Source: Streptosporangium subroseum (GTDB taxonomy: Bacteria > Actinomycetota > Actinomycetes > Streptosporangiales > Streptosporangiaceae). From it: DNA of 64,000 bases. The notes under the pieces were generated by a model, which saw only the letters and a program-made list of their open reading frames with translations, did no database searches and was not told the origin of the DNA. The stretch covers positions 227,270 through 291,269 of the forward strand of contig NZ_FZOD01000004.1 of assembly GCF_900188345.1 (NCBI RefSeq). Reading direction: 5' to 3'. The position numbers and the translations under genes are program-made. Below are positions 1 through 10,355 of the stretch, piece after piece; position 1 is the first letter of the stretch; each line of letters starts with the position of its first letter.

Positions 1-623
1 TCGCGACGGTCCTCACGACGGCGATCGGCGTCGTGATCGGCATCGTCGCCGGATACGCGGGCGGCAAGACCGACTACGTCATCGGCCGCGTGGTCGACAC
101 CGTTCTGTCGTTCCCCTCGGTGCTCTTCATCATCGCGTTCATGCCGGTCGTGGAGAACATCTTCGTCAGCCCGGAGGAGGAGACCCCGGTCTGGCTGCGG
201 GCGGTGACGCTCGTGGTCATGCTGACGCTGTTCGGGTGGGCCGGACTGGCCAGGCTCCTGCGCGGCCAGGTGCTCTCCATGCGCGAGCGCGAGTTCGTCG
301 AGGCCGCCCGGGTCACCGGGGCCTCCCCCGCCCGGATCGTGTTCAAGGAACTGCTGCCCAACCTGTGGACGCCGATCCTGATCCAGGCGTCGCTGCTGCT
401 GCCCGCGCTGGTGACGTCCGAGGCCGCGCTGTCCTTTCTCGGCGTCGGAATGATCGAGCCCATCCCCGACTGGGGCCGCATGTTCCGGCGCGGCACCGAG
501 ATCTACCAGAACGACATCACCTATCTGATCTTCCCGGGTGTCGCCCTGCTGGTCTTCGTGATCGCCTTCAACCTGCTCGGAGACTCCGTCCGCGACGCCT
601 TCGACCCCAAACTTAAGCGCTAG
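1..623 (+). CDS. Dipeptide/oligopeptide ABC transporter permease, DppC-like (5' end cut off)
   Basis: Inner-membrane permease subunit of a peptide-family ABC importer. The reading frame is open from position 3, so the gene starts upstream of the window and about 207 C-terminal residues are visible. The cytoplasmic EAA loop that contacts the ATPase is clear (EAARVTGASPARIVFKELLP), with hydrophobic segments before and after it. It ends 20 nt before the substrate-binding lipoprotein gene, and a DppB-like permease and two ATPases follow on the same strand. DppC is preferred over DppB because the separate gene at 2548 has the DppB pattern. The transported substrate is not shown by sequence. Confidence 0.9.
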   Translation, partial: ATVLTTAIGVVIGIVAGYAGGKTDYVIGRVVDTVLSFPSVLFIIAFMPVVENIFVSPEEETPVWLRAVTLVVMLTLFGWAGLARLLRGQVLSMREREFVEAARVTGASPARIVFKELLPNLWTPILIQASLLLPALVTSEAALSFLGVGMIEPIPDWGRMFRRGTEIYQNDITYLIFPGVALLVFVIAFNLLGDSVRDAFDPKLKR

Positions 624-643
624 ATCCACCCAATAGGAGAGAG

Positions 644-2425
644 ATGACAGTCCGTACGCGGTCAGCAGTAGCCGCACTCGCCATCGGCGTGCTCGCAATG
701 ACGAGTGCGTGCGCCGAGGGCAACCAGGGCGCCCCGGCCGCCTCCGGCGACACCCCCGGCGCGACGGCCCCCACCGCCGCCTACAAGCCGCCGACGATCA
801 CCGTCGGCACGGCGGACGACTCCAAGGGACCCGCCATCGCACCGGAAGGCGCCGTCAAGGGCGGCACCGTCACGATGCTCGACCGGGATGACTTCTCCCA
901 CTTCGACCCGGCCCAGATCTACATCAACACCGAGGCGAACTTCAACCGGCTGATCGGCCGCGCCCTGACGGGCTACAAGCGGATCACCGCGGGTGACTTC
1001 AAGCTGGTCGGCGACCTGGCCACCGACACGGGCACCCCCTCCGACGGCGGCAAGACCTGGACCTTCACCCTCAAGGACGGCGTGAAGTGGCAGGACGGCA
1101 CTCCGATCACGTCCGAGGACGTCAAGTGGAGCATGGAGCGGACGTTCGCGTCGTTCATCACCCAGGGCCCGACCTACGTCCAGCAGTGGCTGACCGACGT
1201 CGACTACAAGAAGGCCTACCAGGGCCCGTACGACGGCAAGAGCCTGGACTCCATCGAGACGCCGGACGACAAGACGATCGTCTACAAGTTCAAGACGCCG
1301 CACGCCGACGCCAGCTACGCCTTCGCCATGGCCGGCTACGGCATCGTGCCCAAGGCCAAGGACACCAAGGAGAAGTACGACAAGGAGCCCTTCTCCAGCG
1401 GGCCCTACATCATCAAGTCGCACCTGGTGGACAAGTCCATCGACCTTGAGCGCAACCCGAACTGGGACCCGGCCACCGACCCGATCCGCGGCGCCTACCC
1501 CGACAAGTGGCACATGGAGTTCGGTCAGGAGGCCCTGCAGATCAACGACCGCCTGATCGCGGACTCGGGCGCCGACCAGACGGCCATGACCTTCTACGCG
1601 TCCGTTCCGCCCGAGCGGCTGCAGCAGGTGCTGGGCGACTCCTCCCTGGCCTCGCGCCGGCTGAACAGCCCCTCGCCGTACGGCAACTACTACTACTTCA
1701 ACCTCGACCGGATGAAGGACCCCAAGGTCCGTCAGGCCATCAACTTCGCCTGGCCGTCCAAGCAGATCCAGCAGACGCTGGGAGGCCCCGCGGCCGCCGC
1801 GCTGCCCACCACGATCCTCAACGAGAACACCACGGTCGGCTACCAGTCCTACGACCTGTTCAACAAGGTGGCCAAGCCCGACGGTGACATCGAGAAGGCC
1901 AAGGAGCTGCTGGCCTCCTCCAGCAACCCGACTCCGACCGTCGTCTACGCCTACAACCAGACGCCGGTCCAGGAGCAGGTCACCGTCGTGATCAAGAACG
2001 CTCTGGAGAAGGCCGGGATCAAGGTCGTGGCCAAGCCGCTCGACCGCAAGACCTACTACGACTCCATCGGCAAGGTGCAGAACGAGTTCGACCTGTACTG
2101 GGGTGGCTGGGGCGCCGACTGGCCGTCCGGTTCCACGGTGCTGCCGATCATCTTCGGCCCGGTCAGCGACGGCGCGCCGAACTACTCGCACCTGAAGGAC
2201 CCGGCGATCACGGCCGAGATGGACAAGATCACCGCTATGACCGACATCGACGCGGCCAACGCCGCGTGGATGGCCCTGGACAAGAAGATCCAGGAGACGA
2301 TCACCCCGCTGGTCGTCGCGGAGAACAAGATCGCCACCACGCTCCACGGTTCCAAGGTGGGCGGCGCCGAGATCGACCCGCAGCAGTGGATCGTTCAGCC
2401 GGACACCATCTTCGTGAAGCCGTAG
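644..2425 (+). CDS. Peptide ABC transporter substrate-binding lipoprotein (SBP family 5)
   Basis: Extracytoplasmic solute-binding protein of the importer, 593 aa. The N-terminus has basic residues, a hydrophobic stretch and a lipobox-like TSAC with the probable lipidated Cys at residue 23. A Thr/Pro/Ala-rich linker follows, then the SBP_bac_5 fold with features such as DGVKWQDGTPITSEDVKWS. The ATG has a GGAGAG ribosome binding site a few bases upstream. Permeases lie on both sides and two ATPases downstream. Family members bind di- or oligopeptides, sometimes nickel or sugars, so the ligand is open. The last 18 bp of the gene are repeated just after the stop. Confidence 0.93.
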   Translation: MTVRTRSAVAALAIGVLAMTSACAEGNQGAPAASGDTPGATAPTAAYKPPTITVGTADDSKGPAIAPEGAVKGGTVTMLDRDDFSHFDPAQIYINTEANFNRLIGRALTGYKRITAGDFKLVGDLATDTGTPSDGGKTWTFTLKDGVKWQDGTPITSEDVKWSMERTFASFITQGPTYVQQWLTDVDYKKAYQGPYDGKSLDSIETPDDKTIVYKFKTPHADASYAFAMAGYGIVPKAKDTKEKYDKEPFSSGPYIIKSHLVDKSIDLERNPNWDPATDPIRGAYPDKWHMEFGQEALQINDRLIADSGADQTAMTFYASVPPERLQQVLGDSSLASRRLNSPSPYGNYYYFNLDRMKDPKVRQAINFAWPSKQIQQTLGGPAAAALPTTILNENTTVGYQSYDLFNKVAKPDGDIEKAKELLASSSNPTPTVVYAYNQTPVQEQVTVVIKNALEKAGIKVVAKPLDRKTYYDSIGKVQNEFDLYWGGWGADWPSGSTVLPIIFGPVSDGAPNYSHLKDPAITAEMDKITAMTDIDAANAAWMALDKKIQETITPLVVAENKIATTLHGSKVGGAEIDPQQWIVQPDTIFVKP

Positions 2426-2445
2426 AAATCTTCGTGAAGCCGTAG
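2408..2445 (+). repeat. 18-bp direct repeat spanning a stop codon
   Basis: The sequence ATCTTCGTGAAGCCGTAG occurs at 2408-2425, where it includes the TAG stop of the binding-protein gene, and again at 2428-2445 after two A residues. The 20-bp period is not a multiple of three. It looks like a short slippage duplication of the gene end. Confidence 0.95.
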
Positions 2446-2454
2446 GAAACCAGC

Positions 2455-2515
2455 GGCCGTGATCTCGCAGCACGACATGGGCGAGATCACGGCCCGGGGG
2501 CCGTCAGGCCCCCCG
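2455..2515 (+). terminator. Double hairpin between binding-protein and permease genes
   Basis: A perfect 14-bp inverted repeat (2455-2468 with 2481-2494, 12-nt loop) is followed at once by a GC-only hairpin (about 2495-2502 with 2507-2515, loop GTCA). There is no T-run. In ABC import operons a structure here commonly stabilises the binding-protein message and partly stops transcription into the permease genes; that role is inferred. Confidence 0.7.
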
Positions 2516-2547
2516 CAGCGGTCCAAGCCACCGTCGGGAAACAGGCA

Positions 2548-3528
2548 ATGCTTCGATTCATCACTCGCCGAACCTTCGGCGCCGTGGTCACCCTGGTGAT
2601 CATCGCCGCCGTCACGTTCTTCCTCTTCTTCGCCGTACCGGCCGACCCGGCGCGGCTCGCGTGCGGCAAGGTCTGCCCGCCCGAGCTGCTCGAGCAGGCA
2701 CGGCACAACCTGGGGCTGGACCAGCCGTTGTTCGCCCAGTTCGTGTCCTGGCTGTCCGGCATCTTCGTCGGCCGCGACTACGAGGGGCTGGGGCACTGCT
2801 CCGCGCCCTGCCTGGGCTACTCCTTCGTCAACAAGGCACCGGTGCTGGGGACGATCCTCGACCGGCTCCCGCTCACCATCTCGCTGACGATCGGCGCGGC
2901 GGTCATCTTCTTCATCTTCGGCGTGGCCACGGGCATCATCGCGGCGCTGCGGCAGGGGAAGGCCCTGGACAAAATCGCCAGCGTGTCGTCCCTCATCGGC
3001 GCCTCCGTGCAGATCTACTTCGTCGGCACGCTCGCGCTGTACTTCCTCGTCTACCAGAACCACATCCTGCGGCAACCCAAATACGTGCCGTTCACCGAGA
3101 ACCCACTCTCCTGGGCCGCCGGACTGCTGCTGCCCTGGATCGTGCTGGCGCTCATCTTCACCGCCAACTACACCCGCATGACCCGCTCGACGATGGTGGA
3201 GCAACTCGGTGAGGACTACGTCCGCACCGCGCGGGCCAAGGGCATGTCGGCCCGCAGCGTCGTGATGAGATTCGCGCTGCGCGGCACCCTGACCCCCATC
3301 GTCACCATCCTGGGCATCGACCTCGGAGCGCTGATCGGCGGAGCGATCATCACCGAGACCACCTTCGGGCTACAGGGCGTGGGGCAGCTCTCGATCAGAG
3401 CCGTCACCTCCTCCGACCTGCCCATGCTGATGGCGACGGTGCTGGTGGCGGCAGGGGCCATCGTCGTGTTCAACATCATCGTGGACATCATGTACGCCTT
3501 CATCGATCCCCGCGTGCGGCTGAGCTAG
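2548..3528 (+). CDS. Dipeptide/oligopeptide ABC transporter permease, DppB-like
   Basis: Membrane permease, 326 aa, with the DppB layout: an N-terminal transmembrane helix (FGAVVTLVIIAAVTFFLFF), an extracytoplasmic segment with VPADPARLACG and cysteines, then five more helices. The EAA-type loop is at about residues 225-250 (EDYVRTARAKGMSARSVVMR). It should pair with the DppC-like subunit at the window start to form the channel. The ATG is 122 nt after the binding-protein stop, beyond the double hairpin, and the ribosome binding site is weak. The ATPase gene starts 14 nt downstream, so the last three genes form one unit. Confidence 0.92.
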   Translation: MLRFITRRTFGAVVTLVIIAAVTFFLFFAVPADPARLACGKVCPPELLEQARHNLGLDQPLFAQFVSWLSGIFVGRDYEGLGHCSAPCLGYSFVNKAPVLGTILDRLPLTISLTIGAAVIFFIFGVATGIIAALRQGKALDKIASVSSLIGASVQIYFVGTLALYFLVYQNHILRQPKYVPFTENPLSWAAGLLLPWIVLALIFTANYTRMTRSTMVEQLGEDYVRTARAKGMSARSVVMRFALRGTLTPIVTILGIDLGALIGGAIITETTFGLQGVGQLSIRAVTSSDLPMLMATVLVAAGAIVVFNIIVDIMYAFIDPRVRLS

Positions 3529-3542
3529 GAGTCTCGAAGAAA

Positions 3543-4540
3543 GTGTCAACTCCGTTCCTCTCCGTCCGTGACCTGACCGTCGACTTCCACACCGAGGACG
3601 GCGTCGTCCACGCCGTGAACGGGCTCTCCTTCGACGTGGAGAAGGGCACCACGCTGGGCATCGTCGGCGAGTCCGGCTCCGGCAAATCGGTGACCAACCT
3701 GACCGTGCTCGGCCTGCACAACCCGGAGAACACCACGATCAGTGGCGAGATCCGGCTGGACGGCGACGAGCTGATCGGCGCCTCCCGGTCCAGCATGGAG
3801 AAACTGCGCGGCAACAAGGTCGCGATGATCTTCCAGGACCCCCTGACGTCGCTCTCGCCGTACCACACCATCGGCAAGCAGATCGGTGAGGTCTACCGCA
3901 AGCACAAGGGCGCGAGCCGCGCCGAGGCCAGGGACCGCGCGATCGAGATGCTGACGCGGGTCGGCATCCCCCAGCCGAAGACCAGGGTGGACGACTATCC
4001 CCACCAGTTCTCCGGCGGCATGCGGCAGCGCGCGATGATCGCGATGGCGCTGGTGTGCGACCCCGACCTGCTGATCGCCGACGAGCCCACCACCGCCCTG
4101 GACGTGACCGTGCAGGCCCAGATCCTGGACCTGCTCAAGAACCTCCAGGACGAGATGGGCACCTCGATCATCCTGATCACCCACGACCTGGGCGTGGTGG
4201 CCAACACCGCGCACGACGTGCTGGTGATGTACGCGGGACGGGCGGTGGAACGCGGCACCGTCAAGGAGGTGCTGCACGAGCCCCGCCACCCCTACACCTG
4301 GGGCCTGCTGGGCTCGATGCCCCGCCTGAGCTCCGCGGTGGACGTGCCGCTCCTCCCGGTTCGCGGTACGCCGCCGAGCCTGCTCAACGTCCCGCCGGGC
4401 TGCCCGTTCCACCCCCGGTGCGACTACGTGAAGCTGGCGGGTCCCGAACTGTGCCGGTCCGAACGGCCCGAACTGTCCCCGCACCGCGGCCACGGCGACG
4501 CGTGCTACCTGACCCTCGCCCAGAAGCGGGAGATCCACAA

Positions 4541-4544
<4 letters not shown>
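3543..4544 (+). CDS. Peptide ABC transporter ATP-binding protein, DppD-like
   Basis: Cytoplasmic ATPase subunit, 333 aa, first of the pair that powers the importer. Walker A GESGSGKS is at residues 42-49, followed by a Q-loop (FQDP), signature FSGGMRQR, Walker B LLIADEPTTALD and the H-loop histidine in ITHDLG. The C-terminal oligopeptide-transporter region has the Cys-rich GCPFHPRC segment found in DppD/OppD proteins. The GTG start is preceded by GGAG. The next ATPase gene overlaps it by 4 bp, which points to translational coupling. Confidence 0.94.
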
Positions 4545-5599
<1,055 letters not shown>

Positions 5600-5629
5600 T
5601 CTGCGGCGCGGCCCTGAGCCGCCCGGTAC

Positions 5630-5664
5630 CCGCCTCTCGTCGAGACTTCACCTCCGAGAGGCGG
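5630..5664. terminator. Bidirectional hairpin terminator between dppF and rpe
   Basis: A perfect 10-bp inverted repeat CCGCCTCTCG / CGAGAGGCGG with a 15-nt loop lies between two convergent genes. It has no T-tract, which is common for actinobacterial terminators. Confidence 0.7.
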
Positions 5665-5679
5665 TGGGGCCGCGAGGGA

Positions 5680-6336
5680 TCAGGCCTTCTCGGCGAGGGC
5701 CCGCAGGCCGTCCACCGCGCGGGCCGGGTCGTCGGCCCCGTAGACGGCGTTGCCCGCCACGAAGACGTCCGCCCCCGCCTCGGCGCAGCGCTCGATCGTC
5801 TGGGCCGACACCCCGCCGTCCACCTGCAGCCAGACCTGGCCCCCGTGCCCGTCGATCAACGTCCGGGCCCGGCGGATCTTGGGCAGCACCACGTCGAGGA
5901 ACTTCTGCCCGCCGAATCCGGGGTCGACGGTCATCACCAGCAACATGTCGATCTCGCCGAGCAGGTCCTCGTACGGCTCGACCGGCGTGGCCGGGTTCAG
6001 CGCGAGGCCGGCGCGGGCTCCGGCCCCGCGGATCTGGCGCAGGGTGCGGATCGGGGCCTTGGCGGCCTCGACGTGGATGGTCACGCTGCCCGCCCCGGCC
6101 TCGGCGTAGGCCGGGGCCCAGCGGTCCGGGTCCTCGATCATGAGGTGGCAGTCGAGCGGCGTCGAGGTCGCCTTGAGGAGGGACTCGACGACCGGCAGCC
6201 CGATGGTCAGGTTGGGCACGAAGTGGTTGTCCATGACGTCGACGTGTAGCCAGTCGGCGTTCGGGATCGCCGCGGCCGCCTCCGCGAGGCGGGCGAAGTC
6301 GGCGGACAGGATGCTGGGAGAGATCTGTACGGCCAT
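5680..6336 (-). CDS. rpe: Ribulose-phosphate 3-epimerase
   Basis: Interconverts ribulose 5-phosphate and xylulose 5-phosphate in the pentose phosphate pathway. At 218 aa it is normal length. Family motifs are intact: [12 protein letters not shown] with metal-binding His and catalytic Asp near the N-terminus, [22 protein letters not shown], and QVDGGV with the second catalytic Asp. In many actinobacteria rpe follows the priA-def-fmt-rsmB block; here asnB lies between. A promoter-like pair lies just upstream, so rpe may be transcribed on its own. Confidence 0.96.
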   Translation of the reverse strand: MAVQISPSILSADFARLAEAAAAIPNADWLHVDVMDNHFVPNLTIGLPVVESLLKATSTPLDCHLMIEDPDRWAPAYAEAGAGSVTIHVEAAKAPIRTLRQIRGAGARAGLALNPATPVEPYEDLLGEIDMLLVMTVDPGFGGQKFLDVVLPKIRRARTLIDGHGGQVWLQVDGGVSAQTIERCAEAGADVFVAGNAVYGADDPARAVDGLRALAEKA

Positions 6337-6346
6337 GATGCGGTCG

Positions 6347-6376
6347 AGTCTATTGGGTCGTCTCCGGCCGTCGTAA
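6347..6376 (-). promoter_or_regulatory. Putative rpe promoter
   Basis: On the minus strand, TTACGA (6371-6376) and TAGACT (6347-6352) are separated by 18 nt, a reasonable -35/-10 pair for a principal sigma factor. The -10 element is 10 nt before the rpe ATG, so any leader is very short. Confidence 0.5.
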
Positions 6377-6514
6377 CGACGGACGACTCATCCGTGGACG
6401 TTCGCCGGCCGGCTGCGTGCGTCGCCGTCCCGCGCCGGATGAAGGCCCGGTATCGAGGCATCCGCTGAATCCCCGCCGCCCGGACAGGGCCGTAAGGCGC
6501 CTCCGGCCGGACCG

Positions 6515-6561
6515 CACACCGCCGGCTCATTCCGAAAATCCCGGAATGAGCCGGCGGTGTG
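6515..6561 (-). terminator. Strong hairpin terminator downstream of asnB
   Basis: A perfect 20-bp inverted repeat (6515-6534 with 6542-6561) encloses the 7-nt loop AAAATCC. It lies 56 nt past the asnB stop. There is no U-run; it is the stem-only type common in actinomycetes. Confidence 0.85.
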
Positions 6562-6617
6562 ACCCGTGCGAACGCCGAGGCCGGTTCAGCGGTGCCGAGG
6601 GGAGCCGCCGGAGGGCG

Positions 6618-8471
6618 TCAGACCTTGAGCTGGAGCTGGTAGTCCTCGATCCACCGGTTGAACTCGAGCAGGCCGTCCAGCGATGCGCGGGTTCCCGGAG
6701 GGCTGTCGTCGGACATGGGCTGTTCGAGGATGATCCGGATCCTGTCGAGGTCGATCAGCGGCGTGGCGGCGATGTCCCCGCGGTCGAGCAGCCGGGCCGT
6801 CTCCACGCGAAGGGCCTGCTCGTAGGAGGGGTCCTGGGTGGAGGGGTAAGGGCTCTTACGACGATCGAGCACCGAACGCGGCAGGATGTCCTCCGAGGCG
6901 GCCCGGAGCAGGCTCTTCTCGTAGCCGTCGAAGGTCTTCATCGCCCACGGGGCGTTGAAGACGTACTCCACCAGCCGGTGATCGCAGAACGGCACCCGGA
7001 CCTCGAGGCCGACGGCCATGCTCATGCGGTCCTTCCTGTCGAGCAGGATCTGCACGAACCGGGTGAGGTGCAGGTAGCTGATCTCCCGCATGCGCCTCTC
7101 CACGGCGCTCTCGCCGGGCAGCCGCGGCACCTCGTCCAGCGCCTGCCGGTAGCTCTCGGCGCGGTAGCCGGGAATGTCCAGCTCACGCCGCAGATCCTCG
7201 CCGAGGATCATGTTCAGACCGGTGAACCTCATGGCCTCCCCCGACACCAGCCACGGGAAGGTGTCGGCGTTGACCGCCGCGGGGTCGTGGAACCACCGGT
7301 AGCCGCCGAAGACCTCGTCGGCGGACTCACCCGACAGCGCCACCGTCGACTGGCTCCGGATCGCCTTGAAGAGCAGATAGAGCGAGGTGTCCATGTCGCC
7401 CATGCCGGTCGGCATGTCGCGTGCCCTCAGGACGGCGTCGCGTACGCCCGGGTTCATGAGGTCCGCGGAGTCGAGGACGATGTCGGCGTGGTCGGTGTGA
7501 ACGTGGTCAACGACGTCGTGGGCGAACGGCGTGTCGGGGGTGCCGCGCATCTCGTCGGGCTTGAAGTTCTCGCTGTAGCCGACGAAGTCGACGGAGAACG
7601 ACCGGATCTTGCCCAATCCCTGCTTCTCGACCGCCTGCTGGGCGAGCGCGGTGACGGCGCTGGAGTCGAGGCCACCGGAGAGCAGGGTGCACAGCGGCAC
7701 GTCGGAGATGGTCTGACGGTCGACGATGTCGTCCAGCAGCTCTCGCACGGTCCGGACGGTGGTGGGAATGTCGTCGGGGTGCTCGTAGGACTCGAGCTTC
7801 CAGTAACGGCGCTTGCTCAGGCCCTCCCGGCTCACCCGGACGGTCTGGCCGGGACGCACCTCGTACATCCCGCGGTAGATCCCGTGCTCCGGTGGCTTGA
7901 CGAAGGAGATCAGCGCGCGTAGCCCGTCGGCGTCGACCACCGCCGGCTGCGCGAGCGGGTTGGCGAGGATCGCCTTGGGCTCGGAGCCGAACAGCACGCC
8001 CTCCGGCGTCGGATAGTAGTAGAGCGGCTTGATGCCCATCCGGTCGCGGACGAGCAACAGCTCCTCGCGGCGGGTGTCCCAGATGGCGAAGGCGAACATG
8101 CCGTTCAGCCTGGTGGCGAGATCCTCGCCCCATTCCAGGTAGGCCCGCAGGACGACCTCGGTGTCGCTGCGTGTGCGGAATCGGTGGCCTCGCGTGGTCA
8201 GCTCGGCGCGCAACTCCTGGAAGTTGTACACCTCACCGCTGTAGATGAGGACGGCGAGCTCCCGCCCGTCCTCATCCGCGATCATCGGCTGACGTCCGCC
8301 CTCGATGTCGATGATGGCGAGCCGCCGGTGCCCCATCGCGGCGTGTGGAGCCAGCCACAGTCCTTCGTCGTCCGGTCCGCGGCAGGACATGGTGTCGGTC
8401 ATGGCCTGTGCGACGTCCCGTGACTGCCTGAGGTCGCGTCCGAAGTCCACCCACCCAGCGATTCCACACAT
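6618..8471 (-). CDS. asnB: Asparagine synthase (glutamine-hydrolysing)
   Basis: Makes asparagine from aspartate, glutamine and ATP. The start at 8471 (617 aa) gives MCGIAGW, placing the catalytic Cys at position 2 as class II glutaminases require; an in-frame GTG 12 codons upstream would bury it. An AGGGG ribosome binding site precedes this ATG. The glutaminase domain has CRGPDDEG and SGEVYNF, and the synthetase domain has the PP-loop SGGLDSS near residue 265. The length fits the long bacterial AsnB subgroup. Some such enzymes act in secondary metabolism or on cell-wall precursors, but the isolated setting here gives no hint of that. Confidence 0.92.
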   Translation of the reverse strand: MCGIAGWVDFGRDLRQSRDVAQAMTDTMSCRGPDDEGLWLAPHAAMGHRRLAIIDIEGGRQPMIADEDGRELAVLIYSGEVYNFQELRAELTTRGHRFRTRSDTEVVLRAYLEWGEDLATRLNGMFAFAIWDTRREELLLVRDRMGIKPLYYYPTPEGVLFGSEPKAILANPLAQPAVVDADGLRALISFVKPPEHGIYRGMYEVRPGQTVRVSREGLSKRRYWKLESYEHPDDIPTTVRTVRELLDDIVDRQTISDVPLCTLLSGGLDSSAVTALAQQAVEKQGLGKIRSFSVDFVGYSENFKPDEMRGTPDTPFAHDVVDHVHTDHADIVLDSADLMNPGVRDAVLRARDMPTGMGDMDTSLYLLFKAIRSQSTVALSGESADEVFGGYRWFHDPAAVNADTFPWLVSGEAMRFTGLNMILGEDLRRELDIPGYRAESYRQALDEVPRLPGESAVERRMREISYLHLTRFVQILLDRKDRMSMAVGLEVRVPFCDHRLVEYVFNAPWAMKTFDGYEKSLLRAASEDILPRSVLDRRKSPYPSTQDPSYEQALRVETARLLDRGDIAATPLIDLDRIRIILEQPMSDDSPPGTRASLDGLLEFNRWIEDYQLQLKV

Positions 8472-8655
8472 CTCGACAACCCCTCGCTTGTCGTGAAGTC
8501 TTTCCACCTTTCAACAACGTCGGGGGGCAGCTCAATGTCACACAAAGGCTAAAAGTAGGACAATTGGTAGATAGGACCGCAAACTCATCAAGGGAAGAAT
8601 TCAGGCGGAGGCGCCGCGAGCCTCCACCTCGATCATCCGCGATCTCCCCGCGCCG

Positions 8656-8669
8656 GCCCCGCGAGGGGC
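8656..8669 (-). terminator. Small GNRA-loop hairpin downstream of rsmB
   Basis: GCCCC / GGGGC closes on a GCGA tetraloop about 17 nt after the rsmB stop. The stem is short (5 bp), so this is a weak candidate terminator. Confidence 0.4.
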
Positions 8670-8685
8670 AGGTGCGGACAGTCGC

Positions 8686-10350
8686 TCAGCGGCGGCGCAG
8701 CAGCGCCAGGAACATCCCGTCTGTGCCGTGGCGGTGGGGCCAGAACTGGGCGTGAGGGCCCTCGCCCAGCCCGTCGACCTCGGGAAGGTAGGAGCGGGCG
8801 TCGAGGGCCTCGACGTCGTCGCGGCGGCGCAGGATGTCACCGACCACGGCGGCCGTCTCGGCCAGGTGAGGCGAGCAGGTCGCGTAGGCGACGACCCCGC
8901 CGGGGCGGACGGAGTCGAGGGCCGAGGTGAGCAGCTCACGCTGGAGCCTGCCGAGCTCGGGGAGACTGCGGGGGTCGCGGCGCCAGCGGGCCTCCGGCCG
9001 GCGGCGCAGGGCGCCCAGGCCGGTGCAGGGGGCATCGACCATGACCCGGTCGAACGACCCCGGCCGCCAGGCGGGAGCCGTACCGTCGACGGTGACCACC
9101 GAGGCGTTGCGGGTGGTCTGCCAGACCAGGCGGGCGCGGTGATACTGAAGCTCGGCGGCGAGGAGGTTGGCTCCGCCGGAGAAGGCCACCGGACCGGATG
9201 ACCCGGCCTGCTCCCCTGAGGCGTGCACCGGCGCGCGACCGGACTCGTCTCCGTGGGTGGCGATGGCGTCCAGGAGGCCCGCCTTGCCACCGGGGCCGGC
9301 GCACAGGTCGAGCCAGCGGGAGTCCGTGCCCTCCACCGGGACCCGGGTCAGGGCCAGGACGACAAGCTGGCTGGCCTCGTCCTGGACGGCGGCGCGCGAC
9401 TCGGCCACGGCCGGGACGGCTCCGGGGTCGCCCTCGGGCAGGTAGGCCGCGTAGGGAGAGTATTGGGCGGGCTCGGCGCCCGAGGCGAGAAGCTCCTCGA
9501 TCGACGAGCGGCCGGGGCGGGCGACCAGGGTGACCCGGGGACGCTCGTTGTCGGCGGCCAGCAGGGCGGCCGTCTCGTCGAAGTCGCCGCCCACGGCGTC
9601 GCGCAGCGCGGTGACGATCCACCGCGGATGACTGTGCGCCACGGCCAGATGCCCGATCGGATCCTCGGCGGAGTCAGGGGCCACGATCGGGAGCCACTGC
9701 TCCAGGGAGCGGGTCGAGACCTTGCGCAGCACGGCGTTGGCGTACTTCGACGCGCCGACGCCCACGCGCAGCCGCACCAGGTCGACGGTCGTGCCCACGG
9801 CGGCGTGCGGGGGAACCCGGGTCTTGAGCAGCTGGTGCACCCCGAGGCGGATGGCGTCGAGCAGCGGCGGGTCCACCTTCTCCGGGGCCCGGTCGCTGCA
9901 GGCGGCGATGATCTCGTCGTAGGTGCCGAGGCCGCGCAGGGTGCCGTAGGCCAGCTCGGTCGCCAGGCCCGCGTCCCTTCCGGACAGGCGACGCTCACGC
10001 AGCAGCGCGGGCATCAGCAGATTGGCGTAGGCGTCGCGCTCGTCGACGGCGCGCAGCAGGTCGTACGCGGTGTTGCGGGCCGCGTCGTGAACCGGTTTGG
10101 GCGGCCGGGCGCCTCTGCCTCCGGCGCTCTTGCCCCCGCCACCCGAACCCTGGCCCCGGCCGCCACCTGGGGCGCCACCGGAGCCCCTGCCTCGGCCACC
10201 GCCGGAACCCTGACCGCGGCCTCCGGCCGGAGCACCGGCGCCCTGCCCGCGACCGCCCGCTCCCTGGCCGCCGGCACCGCCTCGCGCGCGGCCTCCGGCC
10301 CCGCCCGCGCCGCCGCGCGGGACATCCCCGCCGTTCCCCCGATTATTCAT
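8686..10350 (-). CDS. rsmB: 16S rRNA (cytosine-967 C5)-methyltransferase RsmB
   Basis: Methylates C967 of 16S rRNA using S-adenosylmethionine. The ATG at 10350 (554 aa) is 5 nt after the fmt stop; an earlier start would overlap fmt. A Gly/Arg-rich low-complexity tail fills about residues 5-85, then a NusB-like RNA-binding domain and the methyltransferase domain. SAM motif LDLCAGPGGKAGLLDA is present, as are the two cysteines of m5C enzymes: VDAPCTG near residue 441 and YATCSPH near residue 490. The repeated GGRGQG tail is much longer than in enterobacterial RsmB (about 430 aa in total). Confidence 0.92.
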   Translation of the reverse strand: MNNRGNGGDVPRGGAGGAGGRARGGAGGQGAGGRGQGAGAPAGGRGQGSGGGRGRGSGGAPGGGRGQGSGGGGKSAGGRGARPPKPVHDAARNTAYDLLRAVDERDAYANLLMPALLRERRLSGRDAGLATELAYGTLRGLGTYDEIIAACSDRAPEKVDPPLLDAIRLGVHQLLKTRVPPHAAVGTTVDLVRLRVGVGASKYANAVLRKVSTRSLEQWLPIVAPDSAEDPIGHLAVAHSHPRWIVTALRDAVGGDFDETAALLAADNERPRVTLVARPGRSSIEELLASGAEPAQYSPYAAYLPEGDPGAVPAVAESRAAVQDEASQLVVLALTRVPVEGTDSRWLDLCAGPGGKAGLLDAIATHGDESGRAPVHASGEQAGSSGPVAFSGGANLLAAELQYHRARLVWQTTRNASVVTVDGTAPAWRPGSFDRVMVDAPCTGLGALRRRPEARWRRDPRSLPELGRLQRELLTSALDSVRPGGVVAYATCSPHLAETAAVVGDILRRRDDVEALDARSYLPEVDGLGEGPHAQFWPHRHGTDGMFLALLRRR

Positions 10351-10355
10351 GATCT

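Noticed and set aside
662..2473. Long minus-strand frame opposite the binding-protein gene
   Set aside because: Antisense shadow caused by high GC; Val/Gly/Arg-rich composition and no motifs, while the plus strand encodes a clear lipoprotein.
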